NCBI RefSeq assembly: GCF_003290185.1
Contig: NZ_QNFY01000004.1
Coordinates: forward strand, 124,001-188,000
Reading direction: 5' to 3'
DNA length: 64,000 nucleotides
DNA from: Chryseobacterium lathyri
Lineage (GTDB): Bacteria > Bacteroidota > Bacteroidia > Flavobacteriales > Weeksellaceae
Below are positions 54,801 to 64,000 of the stretch, piece by piece. The notes beneath the pieces were generated by a model, which was not told the DNA's origin, ran no database searches, and saw only the letters and a list, made by a program, of their open reading frames with translations. Each line of letters opens with the position of its first letter. Position 1 is the stretch's first letter. The position numbers and the translations under genes were made by a program.

Positions 54801-56144
54801 GATACCCAGTCTGTGAAGAGTAGGTGCTCTGTTCAGTAGAACAGGGTGACCTTTCATCACGTTTTCAAGGATATCATATACTACAGGCTCTTTTCTGTCG
54901 ATGATTCTCTTTGCAGATTTCACCGTTTTTACAATACCTCTCTCGATCAGTTTTCTGATGATGAACGGTTTGTAAAGTTCTGCTGCCATATCTTTAGGAA
55001 TACCACATTCGTGAAGCTGTAAGTTTGGACCTACAACAATTACGGAACGCGCAGAGTAGTCTACCCTTTTTCCTAGTAAGTTCTGACGGAAACGACCTTG
55101 TTTACCTTTCAATGAATCAGAAAGTGATTTCAATGGTCTGTTTGATTCAGATTTTACGGCAGAAGATTTTCTTGTATTATCGAATAATGAATCTACTGAT
55201 TCCTGAAGCATACGCTTCTCGTTTCTCAAGATTACTTCCGGAGCTTTGATCTCCAACAGTCTTTTCAGACGGTTGTTTCTGATAATAACTCTTCTGTAAA
55301 GGTCATTTAAGTCAGAAGTTGCGAAACGTCCTCCATCCAATGGAACCAATGGTCTTAGTTCTGGTGGTATTACTGGAAGCACACGCATAATCATCCACTC
55401 CGGTCTGTTGATCATTCTTGTATTGGCACCTCTTAATGCTTCTACAACGTTCAATCTTTTAAGAGCTTCAGTTCTTCTTTGCTTGGAACCTTCATTGTGA
55501 GCTTTGTGTCTTAAATCGAAAGACAATGCATCAAGATCGATTCTTTTTAACAGATCTTCAACAGCTTCAGCACCCATTCTGGCGATGAATTTGTTTGGAT
55601 CGGAATCATCAAGATATTGGTTTTCCACAGGAAGAGTGTCCATGATATCAAGGTACTCTTCTTCTGTAAGGAACTCCATATTATCGAAGTCGGAACCGTC
55701 TAATTTTTTAGCAATACCCTGCTGAATCACTACATATCTTTCGTAGTAGATGATCATGTCTAATTTCTTAGAAGGAATTCCTAAAAGGTAACCGATTTTG
55801 TTCGGTAATGAACGGAAATACCAGATGTGCGCAATAGGCACTACAAGGTTGATGTGTCCGATTCTCTCTCTTCTTACTTTTTTCTCAGTAACTTCTACTC
55901 CACAACGGTCACAAACGATCCCTTTGTAACGAATTCTCTTGTATTTACCACAAGCACATTCGTAATCCTTTACCGGACCAAAGATTTTTTCACAGAACAA
56001 ACCGTCTCTTTCAGGTTTATGTGTTCTGTAGTTAATAGTTTCCGGTTTTAAAACTTCCCCTCTTGATTCCTGAAGAATCGATTCCGGTGAAGCTAAACCG
56101 ATGGTTATTTTATTAAATCTACTTGATTTATTTTTATTTGACAT
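51879..56144 (-). CDS. rpoC: DNA-directed RNA polymerase subunit beta'
   Basis: 1421 residues, complete. The active-site metal triad D474-D476-D478 is in [10 protein letters not shown]. The N-terminal zinc finger has C63, C65, C78 and C81 (ECACGKYKR and VCDRCGVEV); a second Cys cluster is present in [16 protein letters not shown]. The bridge-helix and trigger-loop region follows ([20 protein letters not shown]). Spacer to rpoB is 82 bases of simple A/T repeats; no promoter is obvious there, so co-transcription with rpoB is expected. Confidence 0.99.
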   Translation of the reverse strand: MSNKNKSSRFNKITIGLASPESILQESRGEVLKPETINYRTHKPERDGLFCEKIFGPVKDYECACGKYKRIRYKGIVCDRCGVEVTEKKVRRERIGHINLVVPIAHIWYFRSLPNKIGYLLGIPSKKLDMIIYYERYVVIQQGIAKKLDGSDFDNMEFLTEEEYLDIMDTLPVENQYLDDSDPNKFIARMGAEAVEDLLKRIDLDALSFDLRHKAHNEGSKQRRTEALKRLNVVEALRGANTRMINRPEWMIMRVLPVIPPELRPLVPLDGGRFATSDLNDLYRRVIIRNNRLKRLLEIKAPEVILRNEKRMLQESVDSLFDNTRKSSAVKSESNRPLKSLSDSLKGKQGRFRQNLLGKRVDYSARSVIVVGPNLQLHECGIPKDMAAELYKPFIIRKLIERGIVKTVKSAKRIIDRKEPVVYDILENVMKGHPVLLNRAPTLHRLGIQAFQPKMIEGKAIQLHPLVTTAFNADFDGDQMAVHLPLGPEAILEAQLLMLGSQNILNPANGSPITVPSQDMVLGLYFMTKELSSTEDMKVKGEGLAFYSPEEAEIAYAEGRVSLNAKVRCRLPVKENGELVTRLIETSVGRILFNQIVPKQSGYINELLTKKSLRNVIGKILADTDFPTTVKFLDAMKDLGYSNAFKGGLSFSLGDIVVPVEKKKMIAQSIEAVDEIRANYNMGLITDTERYNQVIDVWTNTNAGLTEMIMGRMKTDQGGFNSVYMMLDSGARGSKEQIRQLSGMRGLMAKPQKAGSTGAEIIENPILANFKEGLSILEYFISTHGARKGLADTALKTADAGYLTRRLVDVAQDVIVTEDDCGTLRGTEVTALKKNDEIVEKISERILGRVSLHNIYDPETDELITEADQVINEALAKRIEAAGLEFVEVRSPLTCETKKGICAKCYGRNLATGKMIHMGEAVGVIAAQSIGEPGTQLTLRTFHQGGVSTNVSENPSIVARRDGIVELDEVRTITSEDENGNTAEVVVSRTTEFRLVTDNEQRTPLMITNVPYGSQLVVKSGDKVKKGDLIAKWDPYNAVIIAETAGKVEYEDIIQGISFQLEIDEQTGFEEKVISESRNKKAVPTLKVVDSKGVEQKGYNLPVGAHLMVNDGEKIKAGKVLIKIPRKSAKAGDITGGLPRVTELFEARNPSNPAVVTEIDGVVSYGKIKRGNRELIVEAKTGERKIYLVKLSNQILVQENDFVRAGSPLSDGSITPDDILRIKGPTAVQEYLVNEIQEVYRLQGVKIDDKHFEIIVRQMMTKVSIVDGGDTQFLEGALEHKFDFLEENNRVFGLKVVVEAGDSKEFKPGQMITARELRDENSKLKREDQALVEVREALPATATPVLQGITRAALQTKSFMSAASFQETTKVLNEAAVAGKVDFLSGLKENVIVGHRIPAGTGLKEYQNVIVGSKKEFEDLN

Positions 56145-56226
56145 TTTTTAGATTTTAGATTTTGGATTATAAATTTTGGATTATAAATTCTGAATTGATT
56201 CAAAATTCAACACTCAAAATTTAAAA
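56145..56226. repeat. Simple A/T spacer repeat between rpoB and rpoC
   Basis: Tandem imperfect copies of TTTTGGATTATAAAT occur here, with related TTTAGA words. Similar A/T-rich words lie on the other side of rpoC (51795-51875). The spacer has no gene. Confidence 0.7.
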
Positions 56227-59200
56227 TTATTCCTCAAGTCTTACATCAAGTCCAAGTCCTTGTAATTCGTGAAGTAATACATTGAATGATTCCGGAATAC
56301 CTGGTTCAGGCATCGATTCACCTTTTGCAATTGCTTCATAAGTTTTTGCTCTACCAATCACGTCATCCGACTTCACAGTCAGAATCTCTCTCAGGATATT
56401 TGATGCTCCAAATGCTTCAAGAGCCCAAACCTCCATCTCTCCGAATCTCTGACCTCCGAATTGAGCTTTACCTCCTAACGGCTGCTGAGTAATCAATGAG
56501 TAAGGACCAATAGAACGTGCGTGCATCTTATCATCAACCATGTGTCCTAGTTTCAGCATATAAATAATACCTACTGTAGCCGGCTGAGTAAATCTTTCTC
56601 CTGTACCACCATCATAAAGGTGAGTGTTACCGAATTTCGGAAGACCAGCTTTTTCTGTATATTCAGTGATCTGATCAAGGCTTGCTCCATCGAAAATTGG
56701 TGTAGCGAACTTCAGACCCAGTTTCTGACCAGCCCATCCAAGAACTGTTTCATAAATCTGTCCGATGTTCATACGGGAAGGTACCCCAAGTGGATTCAAT
56801 ACGATATCTACCGGTGTTCCGTCTTCAAGGAATGGCATATCTTCTTCACGAACGATTCTTGAAACGATACCTTTGTTACCGTGACGTCCTGCCATTTTAT
56901 CCCCTACATTCAACTTACGTTTTTTAGCGATATACACTTTTGCCAATTTCATGATTCCTGCAGGAAGCTCATCTCCGATAGAAATAGCGAACTTCTCACG
57001 GTTTTTAACTCCTTGGATATCATTGAACTTGATTTTATAGTTGTGAATTAACTGTTTTACCAATTCATTCTTATCGTTATCTACAGTCCAGTCTGCACCG
57101 CTTACGTTTACGTAATCTTCAACTGAAGTCAATAATTTATGAGTGAACTTCACACCTTTACCGATGATTTCTTCATCAAGGTCATTGGTAACTCCCTGAG
57201 AAGTTTTACCGCCTACCAGTGTGTTTAATTTTTCAATTAAAGTGTTTCTCAACTCATCAAACTTAGCCTTGTAAGTGTTTTCAATTTCTTCAAGCTTAAG
57301 TTTTTCTTCAGTTCTTTTCTTTTTATCTTTAATATTTCTGGAGAACAATTTTTTATTGATCACAACACCTCTTAATGAAGAATCTGCTTTCAATGAAGCA
57401 TCTTTCACATCACCAGCTTTGTCACCAAAGATGGCTCTAAGAAGTTTCTCTTCCGGAGTTGGGTCAGATTCACCTTTTGGCGTAATCTTACCGATCATAA
57501 TATCACCAGGCTTCACTTCAGCTCCGATTCTGATCATACCGTTCTCGTCAAGATCTTTAGTCGCTTCTTCAGAAACGTTAGGAATATCTGCTGTCAGTTC
57601 TTCCATACCTAATTTGGTATCACGAACTTCAAGTGAATACTCATCAACGTGGATTGAAGTAAACCAGTCTTCACGTACCACTTTTTCGTTGATTACGATG
57701 GCATCCTCAAAGTTATATCCTTTCCAAGGCATGAAGGCTACTACTAAGTTTCTACCAAGAGCTAATTCTCCGTTTTCAGTAGCATAACCGTCGCAAAGTA
57801 CCTGTCCTTTATGCACTGTTTCACCTACTCTTACGTTTGGTCTCAGTGTAATTGTTGTACTCTGGTTGGTTTTTCTGAATTTAGTAAGGTGGTAAGTTTT
57901 AGTAGCAGATTCAAACTGTACTAAATCTTCGTCAGCGCTTCTTTCATATTTGATGGTGATCTTATCAGCATCTACATATTCTACAAGACCTGTACCTTCA
58001 GCATTGATCAAGATTCTAGAATCTTTGGCAACCTGCTGTTCCAGACCTGTACCCACGATTGGAGCTTGTGGCTTCAATAGAGGAACGGCCTGACGCATCA
58101 TGTTGGATCCCATCAATGCACGGTTCGCATCATCATGCTCCAGGAACGGAATCAATGAAGCTGAAATACCAGAGATCTGGTTTGGAGCTACGTCGATAAG
58201 GTTAACCTGAGATGGCTCAACTACCGGGTAGTCACCATCTAGTCTTGCGATAATCCTGTCTGTTAAGAAATCACCGTTATCAGTCAATTCTACGTTCGCC
58301 TGAGCAATTACTTTATCTTCTTCGTCTTCTGCATTCAGATAAATAGGATCTGCAGTAAGGTCTACTTTACTATTCTCTACTTTTCTGTATGGAGTTTCGA
58401 TGAAACCTAAGGTATTGATTTTAGCATAGATCCCTAGAGATGAAATCAAACCGATGTTTGGTCCTTCCGGAGTTTCAATCGGGCAAATTCTTCCGTAGTG
58501 GGTATGGTGAACGTCACGAACCTCGAAACCTGCTCTTTCTCTTGATAAACCACCAGGCCCTAGTGCAGAAAGTCTACGCTTGTGCGTGATCTCTGAAAGC
58601 GGGTTGGTCTGGTCCATGAACTGAGAAAGCTGGTTGGTACCAAAGAACGAGTTAATTACTGATGTTAATGTTTTTGCATTTACAAGATCAAGTGGAGTAA
58701 AGATTTCGTTATCTCTAACGTTCATTCTTTCTTTGATCGTTCTTGCAATTCTTGAAAGACCTACACCGAACTGTCCTGCCAATTGCTCACCAACAGTTTT
58801 AATTCTTCTGTTTGATAAGTGGTCAATATCATCAACCTCAGCTTTAGAGTTAACAAGCTCGATCAAGTGTCTTACAATAGCAATGATATCTTCTTTTGTA
58901 AGAACTTCAGTGGTAGTTGGAATATTAAGACCTAACTTTTTGTTTAGCCTGTAACGTCCAACTTCACCAAGAGAATATCTTTGCTCAGAGAAGAATAATT
59001 TTTCAATGATTCCTCTTGCTGTTTCCTCATCTGGCGGATCTGCATTTCTTAACTGACGATAGATGTACTCTACCGCTTCTTTTTCAGAGTTGGTAGGGTC
59101 TTTCTGTAATGTATTCTGGATGATAGAGAATTCATTGCTGTTTTCTTTGTGAATCAGGATAGATTTCACACCAGCATCGAGAATAAGATCTAAATGTTCT

Positions 59201-60048
59201 TTTTCAAGAATTGTTTCTCTGTCCAGGATGATTTCGTTTCTTTCGATAGAAACTACTTCACCTGTATCTTCGTCTACGAAATCCTCGAACCAAGTGTTCA
59301 ATACTCTCGCAGCCAATGTTCTTCCTTCTACTTTCTTAAGGGCCGCTTTAGAAACTTTCACTTCTTCAGCAAGGTCGAAAATCTGAAGGATATCCTTATC
59401 AGATTCGTAACCGATCGCTCTTAACAGGGTAGTTAATGGTAACTTTTTCTTACGGTCGATATACGCGTACATAACGCTGTTGATATCGGTCGTAAATTCC
59501 ATCCAAGATCCTTTGAAAGGGATAATTCTTGAATAGTACAGTTTAGTTCCGTTTGCGTGGTAAGTCTGTCCGAAGAATACACCAGGTGAACGGTGAAGCT
59601 GCGTAACAATAACTCTTTCAGCACCATTGATGATGAAAGATCCACTAGGCGTCATATAAGGAACCGGGCCTAAATACACATCCTGAACCACAGTCTGGAA
59701 ATCCTCGTGCTCAGGGTCTGTACAATACAATTTAAGTCTTGCTTTAAGAGGAACTGAATACGTCAATCCTCTTTCCACACACTCGTTAATTGAATAACGT
59801 GGAGAATCTACCAGATAATCAAGGAATTCCAATACGAACTGATTTCTAGAATCGGTGATCGGGAAGTTTTCCTGGAAGGTTCTGTATAAACCTTCGTCTG
59901 TTCTGTCTTCTGGAAGGGTATCAAGCTGGAAAAAATCTCTGAAAGACTCTAACTGGATATCCAGGAAGTCAGGAGTGATAATTTTTCCTTTAGCTGATGA
60001 GAAGTTAATTCTCTGATTCCCCCTTGTAGTTGCTGTTGTTTTACTCAT
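56227..60048 (-). CDS. rpoB: DNA-directed RNA polymerase subunit beta
   Basis: 1273 residues, complete. The rifampicin-region reads [31 protein letters not shown]; the positions that commonly change in resistant strains (E. coli Gln513, Asp516, His526, Ser531) carry the sensitive-type residues. Further landmarks are the GNKGIVSRI segment and the C-terminal [18 protein letters not shown]. It precedes rpoC on the same strand. Upstream is a terminator and a surface-protein gene, not rplJ-rplL, so the unit has its own promoter. Confidence 0.99.
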   Translation of the reverse strand: MSKTTATTRGNQRINFSSAKGKIITPDFLDIQLESFRDFFQLDTLPEDRTDEGLYRTFQENFPITDSRNQFVLEFLDYLVDSPRYSINECVERGLTYSVPLKARLKLYCTDPEHEDFQTVVQDVYLGPVPYMTPSGSFIINGAERVIVTQLHRSPGVFFGQTYHANGTKLYYSRIIPFKGSWMEFTTDINSVMYAYIDRKKKLPLTTLLRAIGYESDKDILQIFDLAEEVKVSKAALKKVEGRTLAARVLNTWFEDFVDEDTGEVVSIERNEIILDRETILEKEHLDLILDAGVKSILIHKENSNEFSIIQNTLQKDPTNSEKEAVEYIYRQLRNADPPDEETARGIIEKLFFSEQRYSLGEVGRYRLNKKLGLNIPTTTEVLTKEDIIAIVRHLIELVNSKAEVDDIDHLSNRRIKTVGEQLAGQFGVGLSRIARTIKERMNVRDNEIFTPLDLVNAKTLTSVINSFFGTNQLSQFMDQTNPLSEITHKRRLSALGPGGLSRERAGFEVRDVHHTHYGRICPIETPEGPNIGLISSLGIYAKINTLGFIETPYRKVENSKVDLTADPIYLNAEDEEDKVIAQANVELTDNGDFLTDRIIARLDGDYPVVEPSQVNLIDVAPNQISGISASLIPFLEHDDANRALMGSNMMRQAVPLLKPQAPIVGTGLEQQVAKDSRILINAEGTGLVEYVDADKITIKYERSADEDLVQFESATKTYHLTKFRKTNQSTTITLRPNVRVGETVHKGQVLCDGYATENGELALGRNLVVAFMPWKGYNFEDAIVINEKVVREDWFTSIHVDEYSLEVRDTKLGMEELTADIPNVSEEATKDLDENGMIRIGAEVKPGDIMIGKITPKGESDPTPEEKLLRAIFGDKAGDVKDASLKADSSLRGVVINKKLFSRNIKDKKKRTEEKLKLEEIENTYKAKFDELRNTLIEKLNTLVGGKTSQGVTNDLDEEIIGKGVKFTHKLLTSVEDYVNVSGADWTVDNDKNELVKQLIHNYKIKFNDIQGVKNREKFAISIGDELPAGIMKLAKVYIAKKRKLNVGDKMAGRHGNKGIVSRIVREEDMPFLEDGTPVDIVLNPLGVPSRMNIGQIYETVLGWAGQKLGLKFATPIFDGASLDQITEYTEKAGLPKFGNTHLYDGGTGERFTQPATVGIIYMLKLGHMVDDKMHARSIGPYSLITQQPLGGKAQFGGQRFGEMEVWALEAFGASNILREILTVKSDDVIGRAKTYEAIAKGESMPEPGIPESFNVLLHELQGLGLDVRLEE

Positions 60049-60389
60049 AAAACTTTTAAGAAAGGGTTAAAAAATATTTTGATTCATTAAAAAATATCAG
60101 GAAAGAAAAAGAAAAAGAAAAAGAAAAAGAGAGAAAAGATAAAAGACTTCATAATGTTTGGCGCTATTAGAAATCGTCTTTATTCTTTGTTCTTTATTCT
60201 TACAATCTAATCCTAACTGCAACGCTGGTATATCTTTTCACAGCGTAATGCAAAATATTTTTATTTACTTTTGAGGCAGAACTAGCCGCAGTATCTATAT
60301 ACGAGAAATCCCTTTCATTATTTTCCATGAAAGAGTTGATTTTCAATATTTTATAGATTTACAAACAATTATTCGCGCCAAAAGAGGGA

Positions 60390-60420
60390 CAAAGGTACGA
60401 AATTACATTCATATAGACAA
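60390..60420 (-). promoter_or_regulatory. Promoter of rpoBC
   Basis: On the minus strand TTG (60420-60418) and TACCTTTG (60397-60390) are separated by 20 bases, a full match to the Bacteroidota -33/-7 consensus. Initiation is expected near 60385, leaving a leader of about 335 bases. Confidence 0.72.
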
Positions 60421-60461
60421 ATAAAATCTCTTCATTTTGAGAGCATTAAAAGTTTTCAAAT

Positions 60462-60490
60462 AAAAAAGGCCGTCCCGAAGGACAGCCTTT
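60462..60490 (-). terminator. Terminator of the TSP3/T9SS protein gene
   Basis: AAAGGCTGTCC and GGACGGCCTTT pair leftward with one mismatch around TTCG and are followed by T residues. It isolates rpoB from the gene upstream. Confidence 0.88.
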
Positions 60491-60510
60491 CATTTTATAA
60501 AATGTGAAAA

Positions 60511-63111
60511 TTATTTTACAATGATCTTATAAGATTTCATTGTTGATTTAGTTTCTATTTTTACAATATAAACACCTGCCGGTAGTGAAGCTGTATTAAT
60601 TTCAGCATTACCAGAGAATTTATCTGATTTGATTAATTGCCCTTGAGCAGAGAATAGTGTATAAGTTCCTGCTTCTCCAGATTTAACGTTTAAGTTTTCA
60701 CCTGATTTAACCGGGTTAGGATACACACTAATATCACTTGCAGTTGAAGTAACATCTGAATCAGCTATTCCTTTACCTGACTTCGCCAAAGCACTCTTTA
60801 ACTGAGCAGCGTAAGGAGATAATGGAGAATCAGGTGCTCCTCTCTTTACAAGATCTGTATCCACAACAGCCTGGATACCATCTTTATCTACATCATTGAT
60901 TCTGGAAATAAATCCTGAACCAAGGTCATCCAGGTTACCTTTACCAATAGCATATAAATCGAAGCTTGCACCGTTTGAGGTAAGATCTACAAAATCAAGA
61001 TCAGCATCTCCATCAGTATTTTTAGTAGCATATTTCAATACACCTGAATCCGGAGAAGTTTCCAAAATATCAGCAATACCATTAGCACCTACAGCCACAC
61101 CTAAATCTATAACACCATTATGATCTGCATCAATCTGATCAATTACTGATGTTGGAACACCTGATTCAAATAAATCAAGAATACCATCATTATCAGAATC
61201 TAAATCCAAATAGTCAGCAATACCATCACCTAAAGTAGGAATAACAAAAAGATCTCCTTCTACGTCATCATTCTCAAATAAGCCATCATGATTCAAATCT
61301 TCAACAGCATCCAGAATTCCATCATTATCAGAATCAAGGTCACATGCATCCACAATTCCGTCACCATCTGTATCAATAGTAGGAGATTTGTCATTGACCG
61401 CTGTACATCCTTCTGCACAATCCGGAATACCGTTACCGTTATTATCAATACTGTCATTACCGTTAGGACACTGATCGAAGCAGTTTGGCACTCCATCATT
61501 ATCATCGTCTCTGCTTGCAAATGCATTATAGATATAGTAGTTTTGAGGAATACGTACCCCCGTACCACTATAGAACGTCACTTTAATACGGTTGAAAGGT
61601 TTGGTCGCCTTACCTCCTACATAAAATTTATTGGAATCTGTAGTGAAGAAATTTCCACTAATTAGGCTTCCTGTACTTGTGAAAATGTCTGTCTGAGTAT
61701 TATTATTGTAAAGGGTTACCGTAATATTTTCAAGAACACTCACCCCGATCAGATTCGCAGCTTTTTCCAATGTAAATCCAGCATACGTATTAGCGGGAAG
61801 TAAGCTATTGGTACTTACAGTTGCATATGCTGAGAAAATACTTAATAATGAAGCAGCAGGAATAGTTGCTGTAGCATAATTAGATGTATTGGTATCTACA
61901 ATAGCCGCTGGGTTTACCATTTTCGCTAAAATAAGACCAAAAAGTCCAGGACCGGAAGTCCAGTTAGTTCCTGATACCAGGTTTCCCTGAATTGCAGAAC
62001 CACTTGTCTGGATTTTATCATTACATTCACAAGATGCAGGCTCCTCAAATGCATAATATACTTTTAAAGATCCCAGATTAACACCTAAAGTCTGCGTAAC
62101 TTTCAAACGCACTTCGTTAAAAGGCTTAGTTGTTGTCACCGAAACTTTTTGTTTTCCGGTACCAAAGCCCAGAACTTTAATGTTAATTAAACCGCCACCA
62201 TCAGATAATGTCCTAGAGTCCTGCAGCTGGCCATATAAATAAGTTTCCACTGTAATATTCTTTAAGAACTCTGCACTTAAAAGTTTTCCTTCATCGTCAG
62301 GAGAGATCACAAAACCTGCTTTGTTTCCTGCCGGATAAACCTGATTTTTATCCAATACTCCTACTGAGTAAGATCCAAGAAGTCCAGCCGGCAATACAAT
62401 TGATCCGTAAGAATTCTTATCTCCGTCCCCTATTCTTTCTCTGTTTTGAACAAAAGAAAGCGGAGCAATGAAGCTGCTGCTTCCTGATACGTTTCCATCT
62501 ACACCGCTTCCCGCAATAATATCATCACAGATTCCATTGTTATCAACAGGAACTTTAGTAGGATCAAATGCAAAGGCATAATATACATTCAGTGCACTGA
62601 ATATAGACAGTACATTGGTTTGGTATAGTCTTACTTCGTCAAATTCTCTTGTCGTTTTCATATGCAGGAAAATTCTGTTTTTGCTTCCTCCGAACGCAGG
62701 AACAGACAATAAGGTACTGCTTGTAGTAGATTCCTGAAGCACTCCATTTTTGTAGGTACTGATTCTTAATGAACTTAACAGGTCTACTGTGATAAAACTT
62801 GTCCCCAAATCCACATTAAAACCTGTAATGTATCCTGCAGGATAAGTAGTATTTGTGTTTTTCACAGATATACCGTTTCCACTTACTAAAGAAGCAAAGT
62901 TCCCCATACTTACACTATTATCCAGATTCGCATCTATTACCGGATTCATACTCCCGTTATAACACGCCAAACAAATACCTGAATTATTTACAGGTTTAGC
63001 TTCTACCCCCATCCCTCGGATAGGCTCATAGCCTTTTTGAGCAGATACTGCCGCTGACATCATAAATATCATCAGCATGACTGCAAATTTCTCGAATAAT
63101 TTTTTTGCCAT
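60511..63111 (-). CDS. Large surface protein with three-fold repeat, calcium-type TSP3 repeats and T9SS domain
   Basis: 866 residues with signal peptide [25 protein letters not shown]. Residues about 40-540 form three related modules, each with YPAG..AGF, a LLS..L.NITV.TY segment, and the [10 protein letters not shown]...VYYAF end. From about 545 the protein has aspartate-rich thrombospondin type 3-like repeats ([39 protein letters not shown]), which usually bind calcium. The C-terminus is a type A sorting domain ([12 protein letters not shown] ... SYKIIVK). Probably surface-attached, with a structural or adhesive role. It follows the YadA-like gene by 44 bases. Confidence 0.9.
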   Translation of the reverse strand: MAKKLFEKFAVMLMIFMMSAAVSAQKGYEPIRGMGVEAKPVNNSGICLACYNGSMNPVIDANLDNSVSMGNFASLVSGNGISVKNTNTTYPAGYITGFNVDLGTSFITVDLLSSLRISTYKNGVLQESTTSSTLLSVPAFGGSKNRIFLHMKTTREFDEVRLYQTNVLSIFSALNVYYAFAFDPTKVPVDNNGICDDIIAGSGVDGNVSGSSSFIAPLSFVQNRERIGDGDKNSYGSIVLPAGLLGSYSVGVLDKNQVYPAGNKAGFVISPDDEGKLLSAEFLKNITVETYLYGQLQDSRTLSDGGGLINIKVLGFGTGKQKVSVTTTKPFNEVRLKVTQTLGVNLGSLKVYYAFEEPASCECNDKIQTSGSAIQGNLVSGTNWTSGPGLFGLILAKMVNPAAIVDTNTSNYATATIPAASLLSIFSAYATVSTNSLLPANTYAGFTLEKAANLIGVSVLENITVTLYNNNTQTDIFTSTGSLISGNFFTTDSNKFYVGGKATKPFNRIKVTFYSGTGVRIPQNYYIYNAFASRDDDNDGVPNCFDQCPNGNDSIDNNGNGIPDCAEGCTAVNDKSPTIDTDGDGIVDACDLDSDNDGILDAVEDLNHDGLFENDDVEGDLFVIPTLGDGIADYLDLDSDNDGILDLFESGVPTSVIDQIDADHNGVIDLGVAVGANGIADILETSPDSGVLKYATKNTDGDADLDFVDLTSNGASFDLYAIGKGNLDDLGSGFISRINDVDKDGIQAVVDTDLVKRGAPDSPLSPYAAQLKSALAKSGKGIADSDVTSTASDISVYPNPVKSGENLNVKSGEAGTYTLFSAQGQLIKSDKFSGNAEINTASLPAGVYIVKIETKSTMKSYKIIVK

Positions 63112-63155
63112 TTTTTTTTGTTTTTGTTTTTATTAAGTTTTGTGTTTATTTTAAA

Positions 63156-64000
63156 TTAGAATGCCTTCCAAATTGTGCCATTGCAGCCCTCATGAGCATG
63201 TATAGTAATATTATATCGAATTGCTCCTTCTTCGGCTGAAGTACAAGATGTACCCGCAGCAGCAGCAATTCCTTTCATCTGAATAGCTGCTCCGGTTGAA
63301 GATGCCGCTGTAGGAGCCATATTTATTCCTACAACCGTGTTAGTAGCTGTCGATTGCCCGAAAAAAGCATGCTGAGTATTAGCATATATAGTCTGGTTAG
63401 CTGTTGTTGCCTGCGCTCCAATACCTATCGCCATAGCCGCACCTCCTGAAGCAGTCACTGTATTACTATTTCCAAAAGCGTAATTACTACTCGTTACATT
63501 ATTTGATGACCCCAAAACAAAGCCCGCGAAAGTATTATTATTCCCCAAGGCAATACCAGAAGTACTACCCGCAACAGCCGCATTGAGATTACCCATTGCG
63601 AATTGATTGGATCCATTCAGATTATTATTATTACCAATTGCTTTTGCTCCGTTAGTAGTTGTATTACCCGAACCTATAGCAACACCTGGAAAATTTGGTC
63701 CCTGTGCAGAAACCGTATTATCTTTGCCCAGGACAACACTAGAAGATAATGTTGTATCTGATATTGTATTGTTTGATCCCCATACAAGAGAAGCATATGG
63801 ACCGGCAGCTGTGGTATTTCCACCACGTAAAGTACCATCAGTATATAAAATTCCTTTTATTGCACCAGCCGTAGCAATTACCAAATTCTGAGAATCTTTT
63901 GTTCCTAAAAAATTTCCGGAAGAAATTGTACTTCCCACCACACCGGCGGCGGCGGTTGTCCCTGAGTTCCCAGTAGTATGCCAGTCTGAAGGCGTAGTAA
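63156..64000 (-). CDS. YadA-head-like repeat surface protein, 5' end outside window
   Basis: The frame stays open to the window edge, so a GTG at 63941 is not the real start: the readable protein begins PSDWHTTGNSGTTAAAGVVGS. At least 280 residues are present. A run of about eight repeats of roughly 13-16 residues has the pattern ..AxGNNNTxx.. (VWGSNNTI, VLGKDNTV, AIGSGNTT, AIGNNNNL, AMGNLNAA, ALGNNNTF, VLGSSNNV, AFGNSNTV), as in trimeric-autotransporter YadA heads and some tail-fibre-like proteins. The end, EGAIRYNITIHAHEGCNGTIWKAF, is typical of such fibre tips. Confidence 0.85.
   Translation of the reverse strand, partial: TTPSDWHTTGNSGTTAAAGVVGSTISSGNFLGTKDSQNLVIATAGAIKGILYTDGTLRGGNTTAAGPYASLVWGSNNTISDTTLSSSVVLGKDNTVSAQGPNFPGVAIGSGNTTTNGAKAIGNNNNLNGSNQFAMGNLNAAVAGSTSGIALGNNNTFAGFVLGSSNNVTSSNYAFGNSNTVTASGGAAMAIGIGAQATTANQTIYANTQHAFFGQSTATNTVVGINMAPTAASSTGAAIQMKGIAAAAGTSCTSAEEGAIRYNITIHAHEGCNGTIWKAF

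Larger units (their letters stand above)
60049..60510 (-). other. Long rpoB 5' leader and promoter region
   Basis: No gene. From right to left it has the terminator of the upstream gene (60462-60490), the rpoB promoter (60390-60420), then about 335 bases of untranslated leader. The leader includes a CTTTCAT/ATGAAAG dyad (60312-60333), CGCTG/CAGCG (about 60223-60244) and a tandem GAAAAA tract (60105-60128), read on the mRNA as repeated TTTTTC directly upstream of the start. Confidence 0.75.

Noticed and set aside
58625..58720. Rifampicin-resistance change in rpoB
   Set aside because: All commonly altered positions in the resistance region have the sensitive-type residues.
63607..63891. Rightward frame opposite the YadA-like gene
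   Set aside because: Antisense of a long repeat-containing protein; the frame is a by-product of the repeat composition.
63941..63941. GTG start of the YadA-like gene
   Set aside because: The reading frame continues open to the window edge with fibre-type sequence (WHTTGNSGTT), so the gene begins outside.

Overview
The window looks like a piece of chromosome from a Chryseobacterium-like member of the Flavobacteriia (Bacteroidota). The evidence is internal. Several secreted proteins end in type IX secretion (T9SS) C-terminal sorting domains. TonB-dependent receptors are present. Promoters fit the Bacteroidota form TTG-N20-TAnnTTTG. The DNA is AT-rich, ribosome-binding sites are weak, and ATG/TAA-overlapped gene pairs are common. 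No species can be assigned from sequence reading alone.

Layout. 1-2331: the tail of a small Cys-rich peptide gene, then groES-groEL. 2.4-7.1 kb: an AT-rich accessory stretch downstream of groEL with a membrane coiled-coil protein, a DUF6602 nuclease-like protein, an XRE regulator flanked by palindromes, a strongly foldable leader RNA in front of an unrecognised gene, a gene-free block full of inverted repeats, and an SMI1/KNR4 protein. 7.1-12.5 kb: small stand-alone enzymes (serine hydrolase, DUF2461, DinB-fold, TPR, DHFR-like, alpha/beta hydrolase, DUF2200). 12.6-13.8 kb: FMN riboswitch and ribB. 13.9-22.9 kb: envelope and secreted proteins, an MFS permease, a methyltransferase and an M43-like metalloprotease. 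22.9-31.3 kb: housekeeping genes (ABC exporter, truA, lpxK, punA, thioredoxin-like, GNAT, dinB) with an AT-rich PIN-domain gene inserted after punA. 31.4-40.1 kb: alpha-amylase, a bacteriocin-like peptide, carboxylesterase, AraC/cupin/alcohol dehydrogenase, HxlR/NmrA, and an ENPP-type phosphodiesterase. 41.1-45 kb: a tight five-gene redox-type operon beside its probable Crp/Fnr regulator. 45.2-51.3 kb: a four-gene T9SS/lipoprotein/TonB-receptor operon. 51.5-60.4 kb: DUF3467, rpoC and rpoB. 60.5-64 kb: two large surface proteins, the second running off the window.

How genes work together. The clearest functional units are GroESL; FMN-controlled ribB; the DUF5777-cytochrome c-YceI-ankyrin-DOMON operon, whose promoter carries a TGTGA-N6-TCACC site about 42 bases upstream of the predicted start; HxlR controlling NmrA through paired GTAAGTAC repeats; and rpoB-rpoC, transcribed from its own promoter rather than directly behind rplJL. 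The observations most worth following are the extended RNA hairpin at 4726-4832 with its downstream gene, the Crp-type redox operon, and the short bacteriocin-like peptide gene at 32904-33071 with its apparent relative cut by the window start.
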